From: Aquabacterium sp.
Lineage (GTDB): Bacteria; Pseudomonadota; Gammaproteobacteria; Burkholderiales; Burkholderiaceae_C
Assembly (NCBI GenBank): GCA_023266355.1
Contig: JAHFQM010000001.1
Location: 328,115 to 392,114 of the forward strand
Direction: 5' to 3'
DNA length: 64,000 nucleotides
The notes beneath the pieces were generated by a model. The model saw nothing but the letters and a program-made list of their open reading frames with translations. It was not told where the DNA came from and made no database searches. Of this stretch, positions 49,966-58,070 are shown in pieces (position 1 is the first letter of the stretch; the number at the start of each line of letters is the position of its first letter). The position numbers and the translations under genes were made by a program.

Positions 49966-50545
49966 ACGGCGGCTGGCCGCGCCAGAAGCGCAGCATCAAC
50001 CAGCCGCCCAGCATGCCGCCCAGGTGCGCAAAGTGCGCCACGCCCGACGCGGTGCCGGTCACGCCCATGAACAGCTCCAGGCCGCCGTACACCGCCACGA
50101 AGACCTTGGCCTTCATCGGGATGGGCGGGAACAGCGGCATGATCGTGCGCTCCGGGAACATCATCCCGAAGGCCAGCAGCAGCCCGAACAGCCCGCCCGA
50201 GGCGCCCACCGTCGGGTTGCCCCAGCCGAAGGCGGCCGAGATCAGCAACTGCGTGGCAGCGGCCGTCAGCACGCTGGCCCCCAGGAACTCCATGTAACGG
50301 CGCTGGCCCCAGATGCGTTCCAACTCGCTGCCGAACATCCACAGGCCCAGCATGTTGAAGAACAGGTGGCCCAGCGAGCCATGCAGGAAGGCGTAGGTCA
50401 GCACCTGCCAGGGCATGAAGCCACCGCTTTGCAGCGGCCACAGCGCCATGTTGAATGTCAGTGCGCGCCCCAGCAGTTCGTCCAGGAAAAACAGGGCCAC
50501 GTTGATGAGGATGAGTGCCTGGGTGACGGGGGGCAGCGGCGGCAT
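49928..50545 (-). CDS. rhomboid-family intramembrane serine protease
   Basis: 205 residues from the ATG at 50545 ('MPPLPPVTQALILINVALFF'); a start at 50578 would add 11 residues. Six membrane helices. The catalytic serine lies in GASGGLFG and the histidine in 'VAHFAHLGGMLGG', the Ser-His dyad of rhomboids; 'HGSLGHLFFNMLGLWMFG' is the family loop. The C-terminal tail is Arg/Gly-rich (SRRGSGRGRF). No upstream ribosome site is clear; TATCAT near 50574-50579 on the minus strand may be the -10 element. Confidence 0.88.
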   Translation of the reverse strand: MPPLPPVTQALILINVALFFLDELLGRALTFNMALWPLQSGGFMPWQVLTYAFLHGSLGHLFFNMLGLWMFGSELERIWGQRRYMEFLGASVLTAAATQLLISAAFGWGNPTVGASGGLFGLLLAFGMMFPERTIMPLFPPIPMKAKVFVAVYGGLELFMGVTGTASGVAHFAHLGGMLGGWLMLRFWRGQPPFKSRRGSGRGRF

Positions 50546-50684
50546 GGGCTCAACGGGGGAGGTGGAATGACTCCGCATGATAGGCCCGACTGGCGCCCAC
50601 CCGTTGCGCCGGGCTGACGCAGGGTGCATGGCGTGTCAGCCGATGCGGGCATCCGTCACGGTCTCTCGCGGCCTTGGCGTGTGC

Positions 50685-50690
50685 TATCCT
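50685..50690 (+). promoter_or_regulatory. extended -10 promoter of tRNA-Leu
   Basis: TGCTATCCT gives a TG-extended -10 (TATCCT) 16 bases before the tRNA 5' end. No strong -35 is seen. Confidence 0.55.
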
Positions 50691-50706
50691 CGCCCCTTTC
50701 ACCAGT

Positions 50707-50791
50707 GCCCTGGTGGCGAAATCGGTAGACGCGCCGGATTCAAAATCCGGTTCCGCAAGGAGTGACGGTTCGAGTCCGTCCCGGGGCACCA
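50707..50791 (+). tRNA. tRNA-Leu (anticodon CAA)
   Basis: 85 nt including encoded CCA. Acceptor stem GCCCTGG / CCGGGGC (one G-T pair), anticodon arm GCCGGATTCAAAATCCGG with CAA, a long class II variable arm (TTCCGCAAGGAG region), and T-arm GACGGTTCGAGTCCGTC. It ends 8 bases before the cysM ATG. Confidence 0.95.
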
Positions 50792-50799
50792 CTGTGCGC

Positions 50800-51702
50800 A
50801 TGAGCTACCCCACCCTTGAAGACGCCATCGGCAAAACCCCGTTGGTTCGCCTGCAACGCGTGCCCGGAGCCGACTGCGACGCCCGCGGCAACGTCATTCT
50901 CGCCAAGCTCGAAGGCAACAACCCGGCCGGCTCGGTGAAAGACCGCCCCGCCATCAACATGATCCGCCGCGCCGAAGAGCGCGGTGACATCAAGCCGGGC
51001 GACACCCTCATCGAAGCCACCTCGGGCAACACCGGCATCGCGCTGGCCATGGCCGCAGCCATCCGTGGCTACCGCATGGTGCTGATCATGCCGGAGGACC
51101 TTTCCATCGAGCGTGCCCAGACCATGAAGGCCTTCGGCGCCGAGCTCATCCTCACGCCCAAGAGCGGCGGCATGGAATACGCCCGCGACCTCGCCGGTCA
51201 GATGGTCCGCGAAGGCAAGGGCGTGGTGCTCGACCAGTTCGCCAACCCCGACAACCCCTCGGTGCACTACGACACCACCGGCCCCGAAATCTGGGCCGAC
51301 ACCCACGGCCGCGTCACGCACTTCGTGAGCGCCATGGGCACGACCGGCACCATCACCGGTGTCTCGAAGTTCCTGAAAGAGCAGAGCCCCGAGGTGCGCA
51401 TCGTGGGCGCACAGCCGCAGGAAGGCTCGCGCATCCCCGGCATCCGCAAATGGCCCGAGGCCTACCTGCCCAAGATCTACGAGCCCAGCCGCGTCGATGA
51501 ACTCATCTACGTCAGCCAGGCCGATGCCGAAGACATGGCCCGCCGCCTGGCCCGCGAAGAAGGCCTGTTCTGCGGCATCTCCGCGGCGGGCGCCTGCTGG
51601 GCGGCGCTGGAGCTGGCCAAGCAGGTCAGCAACGCCACCATCGTCTTCATCGTCTGCGACCGTGGCGACCGCTACCTCTCGACCGGCGTCTTTCCTGCAT
51701 GA
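50800..51702 (+). CDS. cysM: cysteine synthase B
   Basis: 300 residues. A PLP enzyme making cysteine from O-acetylserine and sulfide or thiosulfate. 'SYPTLEDAIGKTPLVRLQRV' at the start, the PLP lysine Lys47 in NNPAGSVKDRPA, the 'EATSGNTGIALAMAAA' loop and 'SAMGTTGTITGVSKFL' fit CysM rather than CysK. The ATG is 8 bases after the tRNA-Leu CCA end and has no ribosome site. The stop overlaps tusA (ATGA). Confidence 0.95.
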   Translation: MSYPTLEDAIGKTPLVRLQRVPGADCDARGNVILAKLEGNNPAGSVKDRPAINMIRRAEERGDIKPGDTLIEATSGNTGIALAMAAAIRGYRMVLIMPEDLSIERAQTMKAFGAELILTPKSGGMEYARDLAGQMVREGKGVVLDQFANPDNPSVHYDTTGPEIWADTHGRVTHFVSAMGTTGTITGVSKFLKEQSPEVRIVGAQPQEGSRIPGIRKWPEAYLPKIYEPSRVDELIYVSQADAEDMARRLAREEGLFCGISAAGACWAALELAKQVSNATIVFIVCDRGDRYLSTGVFPA

Positions 51703-51950
51703 TGGCACCCATGGACATCCACAAGGAACTCGACGCCCGCGGCCTGACCTGCCCGCTGCCCATCCTCAAGGCCAAGAAGGCCCTGTCGGACATGCACAGC
51801 GGCGAGGTGCTCAAGGTGCTGGCCACCGACCCTGGCTCCGTGCGCGACTTCCAGGCCTTCGCCCGCCAGACCGGCAACGACTTGGTCGAACAGCAAGCCA
51901 ACGAAGTCAACGGCCAGCCCGAGTACGTGCACCTGCTGCGCCGGCGCTGA
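51699..51950 (+). CDS. tusA: sulfur carrier protein TusA
   Basis: 83 residues from the ATG overlapping the cysM stop; the ATG at 51711 ('MDIHKELDARG') is the alternative and better matches usual TusA length. The active cysteine lies in GLTCPLPIL (Cys18 in this numbering). TusA relays persulfide sulfur for tRNA 2-thiolation and other uses. Its pairing with cysM groups two sulfur-metabolism genes. Confidence 0.92.
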   Translation: MMAPMDIHKELDARGLTCPLPILKAKKALSDMHSGEVLKVLATDPGSVRDFQAFARQTGNDLVEQQANEVNGQPEYVHLLRRR

Positions 51951-51993
51951 TCCGCAGATCAGGCCCGACCAGTCTTGGTCAGGCGCTCGCCCA

Positions 51994-53124
51994 TCAAGCG
52001 TCGCCCGGCACGTCCCCATCCTGAGGGGCAGTCAGCCCCAGGTGCCTGAACGCCGCCGCCGTGGCGATGCGCCCACGCGGCGTGCGCTGCAGGAAGCCCT
52101 GCTGGATCAGGTAGGGCTCGATCACATCCTCGATGGTCTCGCGCTCCTCGCCGATGGCCGCTGCCACGTTGTCCAGGCCCACCGGCCCGCCATCGAAGCG
52201 GTGGATGATGGCCTCCAGCAGCTTGCGGTCCATCACGTCGAAGCCGATCGGGTCCACGTCCAGCATCGCCAGCGCCTTGTCGGCCATGCCCTTGTCGATG
52301 CGGCCGTCGCCCTTGACCTCGGCATAGTCGCGCACCCGCCGCAGCAAGCGGTTGGCGATGCGGGGCGTGCCGCGCGAGCGCCGCGCCACCTCCATCGCAC
52401 CCACCGCATCGATCGGGGCGCCCAGCAGGCCCGCCGAGCGCGTCACGATGCGCTGCAACTCCTCGGGCGTGTAGAACTCCAGCCGCGCGACGATGCCGAA
52501 ACGGTCGCGCAGCGGGTTGGTCAGCATGCCGGCGCGCGTGGTCGCACCCACCAGCGTGAAAGGCTGCAGGTCGAGCTTGATGGAGCGCGCCGCCGGCCCC
52601 TCGCCGATCATGATGTCGATCTGGTAGTCCTCCAGCGCGGGGTAGAGGATCTCCTCCACCACAGGCGACAGCCGGTGGATTTCGTCGATGAACAGCACAT
52701 CGTGCCGCTCCAGGTTGGTCAGGATGGCAGCCAGGTCCTTGGGCTTTTCGAGCACCGGCCCCGAGGTCTGCCGCAAGTTCACCCCCAGTTCGGTGGCGAT
52801 GATGTGGCTCAACGTGGTCTTGCCCAGGCCGGGCGGCCCGAACAGCAGCACGTGGTCCAGGGCCTCGCCCCGCTTGCGCGCCGCACCGATGAAGATCTCC
52901 AGTTGCTCGCGCGCCTTCGCCTGCCCGACGTACTCGCCGAGGTCCTTGGGGCGCAAGGCCCGTTCCAGCGCATCCTCGTGGGGCGACGTCACGCCGGCCT
53001 CCACCATGCGCGCCGAAGGGGCGGCGTCCAGCGCCGCGCCCTGGCTGCGTGGGGTGTCCCGCTGGGCTTGGCGCGGCGAAGCGCGCTTGCCCGCAGGGCC
53101 GAAATCGTCGGTCTGGATGCTCAT
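51994..53124 (-). CDS. ruvB: Holliday junction branch-migration ATPase RuvB
   Basis: 376 residues. An AAA+ motor of the RuvAB complex. Walker A GPPGLGKT is at 96-103, Walker [10 protein letters not shown] follows, and the C-terminal winged helix ends near '[20 protein letters not shown]'. The N-terminal 45 residues are a disordered extension rich in Pro, Arg and Ala. A GATAAT box lies 6 bases before the ATG. ruvA and ruvC are not adjacent. No LexA box is visible upstream. Confidence 0.96.
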   Translation of the reverse strand: MSIQTDDFGPAGKRASPRQAQRDTPRSQGAALDAAPSARMVEAGVTSPHEDALERALRPKDLGEYVGQAKAREQLEIFIGAARKRGEALDHVLLFGPPGLGKTTLSHIIATELGVNLRQTSGPVLEKPKDLAAILTNLERHDVLFIDEIHRLSPVVEEILYPALEDYQIDIMIGEGPAARSIKLDLQPFTLVGATTRAGMLTNPLRDRFGIVARLEFYTPEELQRIVTRSAGLLGAPIDAVGAMEVARRSRGTPRIANRLLRRVRDYAEVKGDGRIDKGMADKALAMLDVDPIGFDVMDRKLLEAIIHRFDGGPVGLDNVAAAIGEERETIEDVIEPYLIQQGFLQRTPRGRIATAAAFRHLGLTAPQDGDVPGDA

Positions 53125-53130
53125 GCGGCC

Positions 53131-53136
53131 ATTATC
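53131..53136 (-). promoter_or_regulatory. putative -10 box of ruvB
   Basis: GATAAT on the minus strand, 6 bases before the ruvB ATG; predicts a leaderless mRNA. Confidence 0.5.
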
Positions 53137-53190
53137 CGGCGTCCTGATCTGTTGCGGTGAGGCAACATTGAGCCGGTCGGATTATCGTTA

Positions 53191-53280
53191 TGACAACCCT
53201 GTCATCACCCACCTTTGAAAAATCTGGTGCAATGCAGTGCAGTTTCAGCAGCCTGAAAAGAGGTGACAACCCTGATCACC
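53191..53280 (+). repeat. direct repeat pair upstream of porin 1
   Basis: TGACAACCCTG occurs at 53191-53201 and 53264-53274, each followed within a few bases by ATCACC. The copies are 73 bases apart, about seven helical turns, and end about 60 bases before the porin ATG. Confidence 0.7.
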
Positions 53281-53340
53281 TCACCCGCGCCACCTCGGTC
53301 GCGATCTGCTGAAGCCTCTGGTTCAACTTTGGAGATTTCA

Positions 53341-54468
53341 ATGAAAAAGACTGTGCTGGCCCTGGCCGCCATCGCCGCCTCCTCTGCCGCTTTCGCTCAA
53401 TCGTCGGTGACCCTGTACGGCGTGGTCGACGCTTCCGTTGAGTCCGTCAAGGGCAACACCGGTGCCACCGTTTCTGGCAAGAGCACCACCTTCAACCGCG
53501 TTTCCTCCGGCAACCTGGCCACTTCGCGCCTGGGTTTCAAGGGCGTGGAAGATCTGGGCGGTGGTCTGAAGGCCAAGTTCCAACTGGAAGCCACTGTCAA
53601 CGCTGACACCGGCGCTTCCGCTTCCGGTCGTTTCTTCGACCGCGCTGCGTGGCTGGGCCTGGCTTCGGCTGAAGCTGGTGAACTGCGCATCGGCCGTCAG
53701 GACTCCCTGATCGGTGCCCAGATCGCTGACGCGATCGGCGCTCAGGCATACGACGCTTCCGTCGTTGCCGCCACTCTGGGTGGCGTGACTTACCGTCGCA
53801 TCGACAACGCCCTGACCTACATCGCCCCGACCTTCGTGCCTGGCCTGACCCTGTCGGCTCAGTACAGCACGGCAACGGATGGCTCTGCTACCAACAACGC
53901 TGAACTCACCAACGGCTCCAAGCTGGGCCGCGCTTACGGCTTCGCCGCCAACTTCGTGCAGGGCCCCCTGTCCGCTGGTGCCAGCTACATCAACGTTAAT
54001 AGCAACCAGACCCTGCAGCAAGAACACGTTGGTCTGTTCGCTTACGGCGCATACGATCTGGGCGTGGCCAAGCTGACCGCTTTCTACAACGATGACACCA
54101 ACGACGGCAACCGCGCTGTCAACGGCAACCGCCTGTACGGCTTCAACGCAGCTGTGCCTGTGGTCACCGGCCTGACCATCACCGGTGGTTACGCCTACGC
54201 CAAGAACGCAACTGGCTATGTGCTCAACAGCGCCGGCACTTCGGTCACCAGCGCAGCGTTCGGCGCCAAGGGCACCAAGCACGACAACGCTGGCATCATC
54301 ACCCTGAAGGCCCAGTACGACCTGAGCAAGCGCACCGCCGTGTACGCCCTGTTCACCGAAGTGCAGAACGGTGACAAGGCTCGTCTGGCCATCACCGCTG
54401 CCACTTCGCCTACCGCCAATGACAAGTCGTCGCGCGGTCTGGCCGTCGGTGTCCGTCACGCTTTCTGA
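53341..54468 (+). CDS. general porin (Gram-negative, Burkholderiales type), copy 1
   Basis: 375 residues from the ATG at 53341 (TTGGAGA ribosome site). The signal peptide covers about residues 1-19 and is followed by QSSVTLYGVVDASVE, the usual first strand of beta-proteobacterial trimeric porins. 'TSRLGFKGVEDLGGGLKAKFQLE' and the terminal 'RGLAVGVRHAF', with the C-terminal Phe recognised by BAM, complete the picture. Codon choice is rich in GCT, GGT and CGT, unlike neighbours, which suggests high expression. A terminator follows at once. Confidence 0.94.
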   Translation: MKKTVLALAAIAASSAAFAQSSVTLYGVVDASVESVKGNTGATVSGKSTTFNRVSSGNLATSRLGFKGVEDLGGGLKAKFQLEATVNADTGASASGRFFDRAAWLGLASAEAGELRIGRQDSLIGAQIADAIGAQAYDASVVAATLGGVTYRRIDNALTYIAPTFVPGLTLSAQYSTATDGSATNNAELTNGSKLGRAYGFAANFVQGPLSAGASYINVNSNQTLQQEHVGLFAYGAYDLGVAKLTAFYNDDTNDGNRAVNGNRLYGFNAAVPVVTGLTITGGYAYAKNATGYVLNSAGTSVTSAAFGAKGTKHDNAGIITLKAQYDLSKRTAVYALFTEVQNGDKARLAITAATSPTANDKSSRGLAVGVRHAF

Positions 54469-54493
54469 TCCAGGCTTCGCCTGATCTGATCGC

Positions 54494-54518
54494 AAAAAGG
54501 GGCCTCGGCCCCTTTTTT
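54494..54518 (+). terminator. intrinsic terminator after porin 1
   Basis: Stem GGGGC / GCCCC with a CTCG tetraloop, flanked by AAAAA and TTTTTT. Confidence 0.93.
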
Positions 54519-54721
54519 CATGCCCGTTCGCGGGCGATGCGGGGCCTCGGCTCCGCTCTGCATCTGACCTGCGTGCGCATTCCTTTGCGCTGCATCCAAA
54601 GCCTGTCGTGTTTTGTGTAGCCGTGGCGCAACAACCTATGGCAAACCTGAGGATGCCGCGCGCACGCCTCAGCAACAATTTCCTACGCCCCCGATTCAAG
54701 GGGGGTTTTCAGGAGAAACAC

Positions 54722-55999
54722 ATGCAAAAGCGCGTTCTGTCCTCGGCCATCGCTCTGGCCCTGACCGCCCTGGCCTCGGGCTCCGCTCTGGCTCAATCCA
54801 GCGTGACCATTTACGGCAACGTCGACGTGGCATTTGACCGCGTCAAGCGCACCTATGGCGAGGTGGTCAATCCCGCTCTGTCGGCTCTGAACGTCAAGCA
54901 GAGCATGACCCGGGTGGGACCCGACGTCAGTTCCCAGTCCTCGCTGGGTTTCCGCGGTGTGGAAGACCTGGGCAACGGCTACAAGGGTAACTTCGTTCTG
55001 GAAGGCCAGATGGGCGTGGACAACGGCGCCCTGCTGCGCGATGGTCGCCTGTTCGGTCGTCAAGCCTTCGTTGGCCTGACCACGCCCTATGGTGAAGTTC
55101 GCCTGGGCCGTCAGTACGCCCCGATCTTCTTCTCCAGTGCCGTGATCACCACCGAGCGCTTCGGCTCGACCGACCAGTTCGTCGAAGGTGGTTTGTCCAA
55201 CAGCCTCAACATCCGTTGGGACAACGCTGTCACGTACTCGCTTCAGGCAGGCGGTTTCCGTGGTCAGCTGGGTTACTCGCCCAACGCTGGCGTGCCGGAC
55301 AAGATCAACGCCCAGCGTGGCAGTTCCGCGAACGACACCACAGGCGCCATCGTGGGTGGCATCAACTCAGGTGTTGAAAAGACCTCCGGGCGCGGCCGCA
55401 GTTTCGGTGGTTTCGGTGCGTATGTCATTGACGATCTGACGCTGAGCCTTGGCTATGGCCGCACGAACTTTGCGAATGCACAGGTTCAGGCCATCGTCCC
55501 GGTGTCAGGCGTCGCCACGGCTGTTGATCTGTTCAAGATCAAGGACTACTCGGTGTGGAACCTGGGTGCGAAGTACGCTCTCAAGGACCTGGGTTTGCTC
55601 TTCACCGGCTCGTTCGGTCGTGGCAGTTACGACATCAACAACGCAGGTGGAACTGCCGGCTTGGTTGGTGTGACAAATGGCGATCTGCGAGTCAGCTCGC
55701 TGGTGCTGGGCACCCGCTACGAAATCGGTTCGATGGCCTTCCTGGGCCAGTGGTCCGAAACCAAGTTCCGCAACGACAGCCGTGGCAAGAACCGCGCCTT
55801 CACGCTGGGTGCTGAGTACTCGCTGTCCAAGCGCACCACTGTGTACACCCGCTACGAAGAGATCCGTGACAAGGGTGTGGGTCCTGCAGTGCTCCTGGCT
55901 GCCACTGGCATCCGTGAAGTGCCCACCATCGGTGGTCTGGGCATTTCTCCGAACGGGAAGTCCACGCAGCTGGCCCTGGGCGTTCGCCACAACTTCTGA
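54722..55999 (+). CDS. general porin (Burkholderiales type), copy 2
   Basis: 425 residues from the ATG at 54722 (CAGGAGAA ribosome site). The signal peptide ends at ALA near residue 25, followed by QSSVTIYGNVDVAFD. 'QSSLGFRGVEDLGNGYKGNFVLEGQ' and the terminal 'LALGVRHNF' match porin 1. Long loops account for the extra 50 residues. It sits 200 bases after the porin 1 terminator and has its own terminator, so the two are separately transcribed tandem paralogues. Confidence 0.94.
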   Translation: MQKRVLSSAIALALTALASGSALAQSSVTIYGNVDVAFDRVKRTYGEVVNPALSALNVKQSMTRVGPDVSSQSSLGFRGVEDLGNGYKGNFVLEGQMGVDNGALLRDGRLFGRQAFVGLTTPYGEVRLGRQYAPIFFSSAVITTERFGSTDQFVEGGLSNSLNIRWDNAVTYSLQAGGFRGQLGYSPNAGVPDKINAQRGSSANDTTGAIVGGINSGVEKTSGRGRSFGGFGAYVIDDLTLSLGYGRTNFANAQVQAIVPVSGVATAVDLFKIKDYSVWNLGAKYALKDLGLLFTGSFGRGSYDINNAGGTAGLVGVTNGDLRVSSLVLGTRYEIGSMAFLGQWSETKFRNDSRGKNRAFTLGAEYSLSKRTTVYTRYEEIRDKGVGPAVLLAATGIREVPTIGGLGISPNGKSTQLALGVRHNF

Positions 56000-56029
56000 T
56001 CTGAGCCCAAGTTCGAATCAGCTTGAAAG

Positions 56030-56050
56030 CCGCCTTCGGGCGGTTTTTTT
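56030..56050 (+). terminator. intrinsic terminator after porin 2
   Basis: CCGCC-TTCG-GGCGG hairpin (stable UUCG tetraloop) followed by seven T residues. Confidence 0.95.
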
Positions 56051-56147
56051 CATGCCTGAGCCACCCATGAAAACGGGCCACACCTGCTAGAAGTGGGCCC
56101 GTTGTTGGCGCATGCTGGCCAGGTCGGCCGCGGCGCAGGTCAGTCGA

Positions 56148-57416
56148 TCAGATCAACCGTTCATTGGCGATCAACTGCGCCACCGTTTCGCGCTCCCGGA
56201 TCACCCAGGTCTGGCCGCCATCGACCATGATTTCGGCCGCACGTCCTCGGGTGTTGTAGTTGCTGGCCATGGTCATGCCGTAGGCGCCGGCCGACAGCAC
56301 GGCCAGCACGTCGCCGGGCTCGACGGTCAGGGCGCGGTCGCGGCCCAGCCAGTCTCCCGATTCGCACACAGGGCCCACCACGTCCCACACCTGCGCCTGC
56401 TCTGGCGCACGCTGCAGCGTGTTGACGATGCCCATCCAGGCCTCGTACAGCGCCGGGCGCATCAGGTCGTTCATGGCGGCATCGACGACGCAGAAGTTCT
56501 TCTGCTCGCCTTCTTTCAGGAACAGCACCTCGGTCAGCAGCACGCCGGCGTTGCCCACCAGCGAGCGGCCGGGTTCGAACATCACCTGGCGGTGGCCGTG
56601 GCCACGGGCGTCGATGCGCGCCAGCAGCTGGGCGATGAGCGCGTCGGCCTTCGGGGGCACTTCGTCGGTGTAGGTGATGCCCAGGCCGCCGCCCAGGTCC
56701 AGGTGGTGGATGTGGATGCCCTTGGCTTCGATGGCGTCCACCAGGTCGAGCACACGGTCGAGCGCGTCCAGGTAGGGGCTCACGTCGGTGATTTGCGAGC
56801 CGATGTGGCAGTCGATGCCCACCACCGCGATGCCGGGCAGGCTGGCTGCGCGCTCGTAGGTGGCCAGCGCGTGGTCATGCGCCACGCCGAACTTGTTGCC
56901 TTTCAGGCCTGTGGAGATGTAGGGGTGGGTGCCGGCATCGACATCGGGGTTGACGCGCAGGCTGACGCGGGCGGTCAGGCCCAGGCCGTGCGCCACTTGC
57001 GACAGCACCTCCAGCTCGGCCGTGCTTTCCACGTTGAAGCATTTCACGCCGGCTTTGAGGGCTTCGGCCATCTCAGCGCGCGTTTTGCCCACGCCCGAGA
57101 ACACCACCTTGGCCGCATCACCGCCGGCAGCCAGCACGCGCGCCAGTTCGCCCGACGACACGATGTCGAAGCCGCATCCGGCTTGCGCGAAGGTCTGCAG
57201 CACAGCGAGGTTGGAGTTCGCCTTGACCGCGTAGCAGATCAGGTGTTCGCGGCCCTGCAAGGCCTTCTGGTAGGGCGCCAGTGCCGCCAGCATGGCCTGG
57301 CGCGAGTAAACGTACAGTGGGCTGCCGTGCTGGCGCACCAGCTCGCGCAGGTTGACGCCGTCGAGGCACAGGTCGGGGCCTTGCCAGGCCAAGAAGGGAG
57401 AGCCGGGGAGGGTCAT
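56148..57416 (-). CDS. lysA: diaminopimelate decarboxylase
   Basis: 422 residues. A PLP enzyme catalysing the last step of lysine synthesis. The PLP lysine Lys65 lies in YAVKANSN. 'HHLDLGGGLGITY' and 'MFEPGRSLVGNAGVLL' bind the phosphate, and 'VCESGDWLGRDR' carries the active-site cysteine. The ATG overlaps the lptM stop (ATGA), and the pair is co-transcribed. Confidence 0.96.
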   Translation of the reverse strand: MTLPGSPFLAWQGPDLCLDGVNLRELVRQHGSPLYVYSRQAMLAALAPYQKALQGREHLICYAVKANSNLAVLQTFAQAGCGFDIVSSGELARVLAAGGDAAKVVFSGVGKTRAEMAEALKAGVKCFNVESTAELEVLSQVAHGLGLTARVSLRVNPDVDAGTHPYISTGLKGNKFGVAHDHALATYERAASLPGIAVVGIDCHIGSQITDVSPYLDALDRVLDLVDAIEAKGIHIHHLDLGGGLGITYTDEVPPKADALIAQLLARIDARGHGHRQVMFEPGRSLVGNAGVLLTEVLFLKEGEQKNFCVVDAAMNDLMRPALYEAWMGIVNTLQRAPEQAQVWDVVGPVCESGDWLGRDRALTVEPGDVLAVLSAGAYGMTMASNYNTRGRAAEIMVDGGQTWVIRERETVAQLIANERLI

Positions 57417-57634
57417 CGTGCGGGTGTGTTCGGGGTGGAGGGCGCAGTGGCAGGCGCTGGTGCTGACGTGTCAGCCGACGTTGCGGTGGTCGGCGGGCCC
57501 GGCAGGTACAGGGGGCCTTTGAGGCCGCAAGCACCCAGCGACAGCGTGAGGGGCAACGTGAGGCACAGGGTCACCAGCGCGGTGCCGCGCCACAATGGCG
57601 CGCGACTGCCTAGAATTTGAGGATTGCGAATCAT
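57413..57634 (-). CDS. lptM: LptM (YifL) lipoprotein, LPS transport maturation factor
   Basis: 73 residues. The lipobox LGAC places the lipidated cysteine at residue 36, followed at once by GLKGPLYLP, the family signature. The rest is a Pro/Ala/Thr-rich tail. LptM helps LptD fold in the outer membrane. I chose the ATG at 57634; the ATG two codons upstream (57640) lies next to the -10 box. lptM-lysA-cyaY clustering is typical of beta-proteobacteria. Confidence 0.9.
   Translation of the reverse strand: MIRNPQILGSRAPLWRGTALVTLCLTLPLTLSLGACGLKGPLYLPGPPTTATSADTSAPAPATAPSTPNTPAR
57611..57616 (+). promoter_or_regulatory. putative -10 box of cyaY
   Basis: TAGAAT 41 bases before the cyaY ATG. It lies inside the 5' end of lptM on the other strand. 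Predicted +1 near 57623. Confidence 0.4.
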
Positions 57635-57640
57635 GCCCAC

Positions 57641-57646
57641 ATTCTA
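57641..57646 (-). promoter_or_regulatory. putative -10 box of lptM-lysA
   Basis: TAGAAT on the minus strand, 6 bases before the lptM ATG at 57634; predicts a leaderless lptM transcript. Confidence 0.5.
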
Positions 57647-57657
57647 AGGAAGCCGCC

Positions 57658-58041
57658 ATGCCGATCCCCGCCAAGTCCGCCGAAACTGGCGCTGTCTCCC
57701 CCTCCGTGGCAACTTTGAGCGATGCCCAATACCACGAGGCCGTGCAGGCCGCGCTGTCGCGCATCGAACGCACGGTGGACCGTTGGCTGGAAGACGATGT
57801 CATCGACATCGATGGCGCGCGCACCGGCAACATGCTCACACTGAGCCTGCCGGACCGCAGCCAGCTCATCGTCAATGCACAGCCCCCGCTGCAGGAGCTG
57901 TGGCTGGCGGCCCGTCGCGGCGGCTTCCACTTCAAGATGGACGCCGCGGGTGCCTGGCGCGACTCCCGCTCGGGGCAGGAGTTCTTTGCGCTGCTGTCCG
58001 AGTGCGCGTCGGAGCAGTCCCGCGTGGCGCTGCGGTTCTGA
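57658..58041 (+). CDS. cyaY: frataxin-like iron donor protein CyaY
   Basis: 127 residues. 'SDAQYHEAVQAALSRIERTVD' forms the first acidic helix, and 'LIVNAQPPLQELWLAARRGGFHF' is the frataxin sheet signature. It regulates or feeds Fe-S cluster assembly. The start ATG has a TAAGGAAG ribosome site. An N-terminal extension of about 20 residues precedes the family core. Divergent from lptM and convergent with mrcA. Confidence 0.93.
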   Translation: MPIPAKSAETGAVSPSVATLSDAQYHEAVQAALSRIERTVDRWLEDDVIDIDGARTGNMLTLSLPDRSQLIVNAQPPLQELWLAARRGGFHFKMDAAGAWRDSRSGQEFFALLSECASEQSRVALRF

Positions 58042-58070
58042 GCGCCCGCGCAGCAGCCCCGCGCCGAGAT

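Noticed and set aside
53137..53190. LexA box upstream of ruvB
   Set aside because: Looked for because ruvAB is SOS-controlled in E. coli; no CTGT-N8-ACAG is present.
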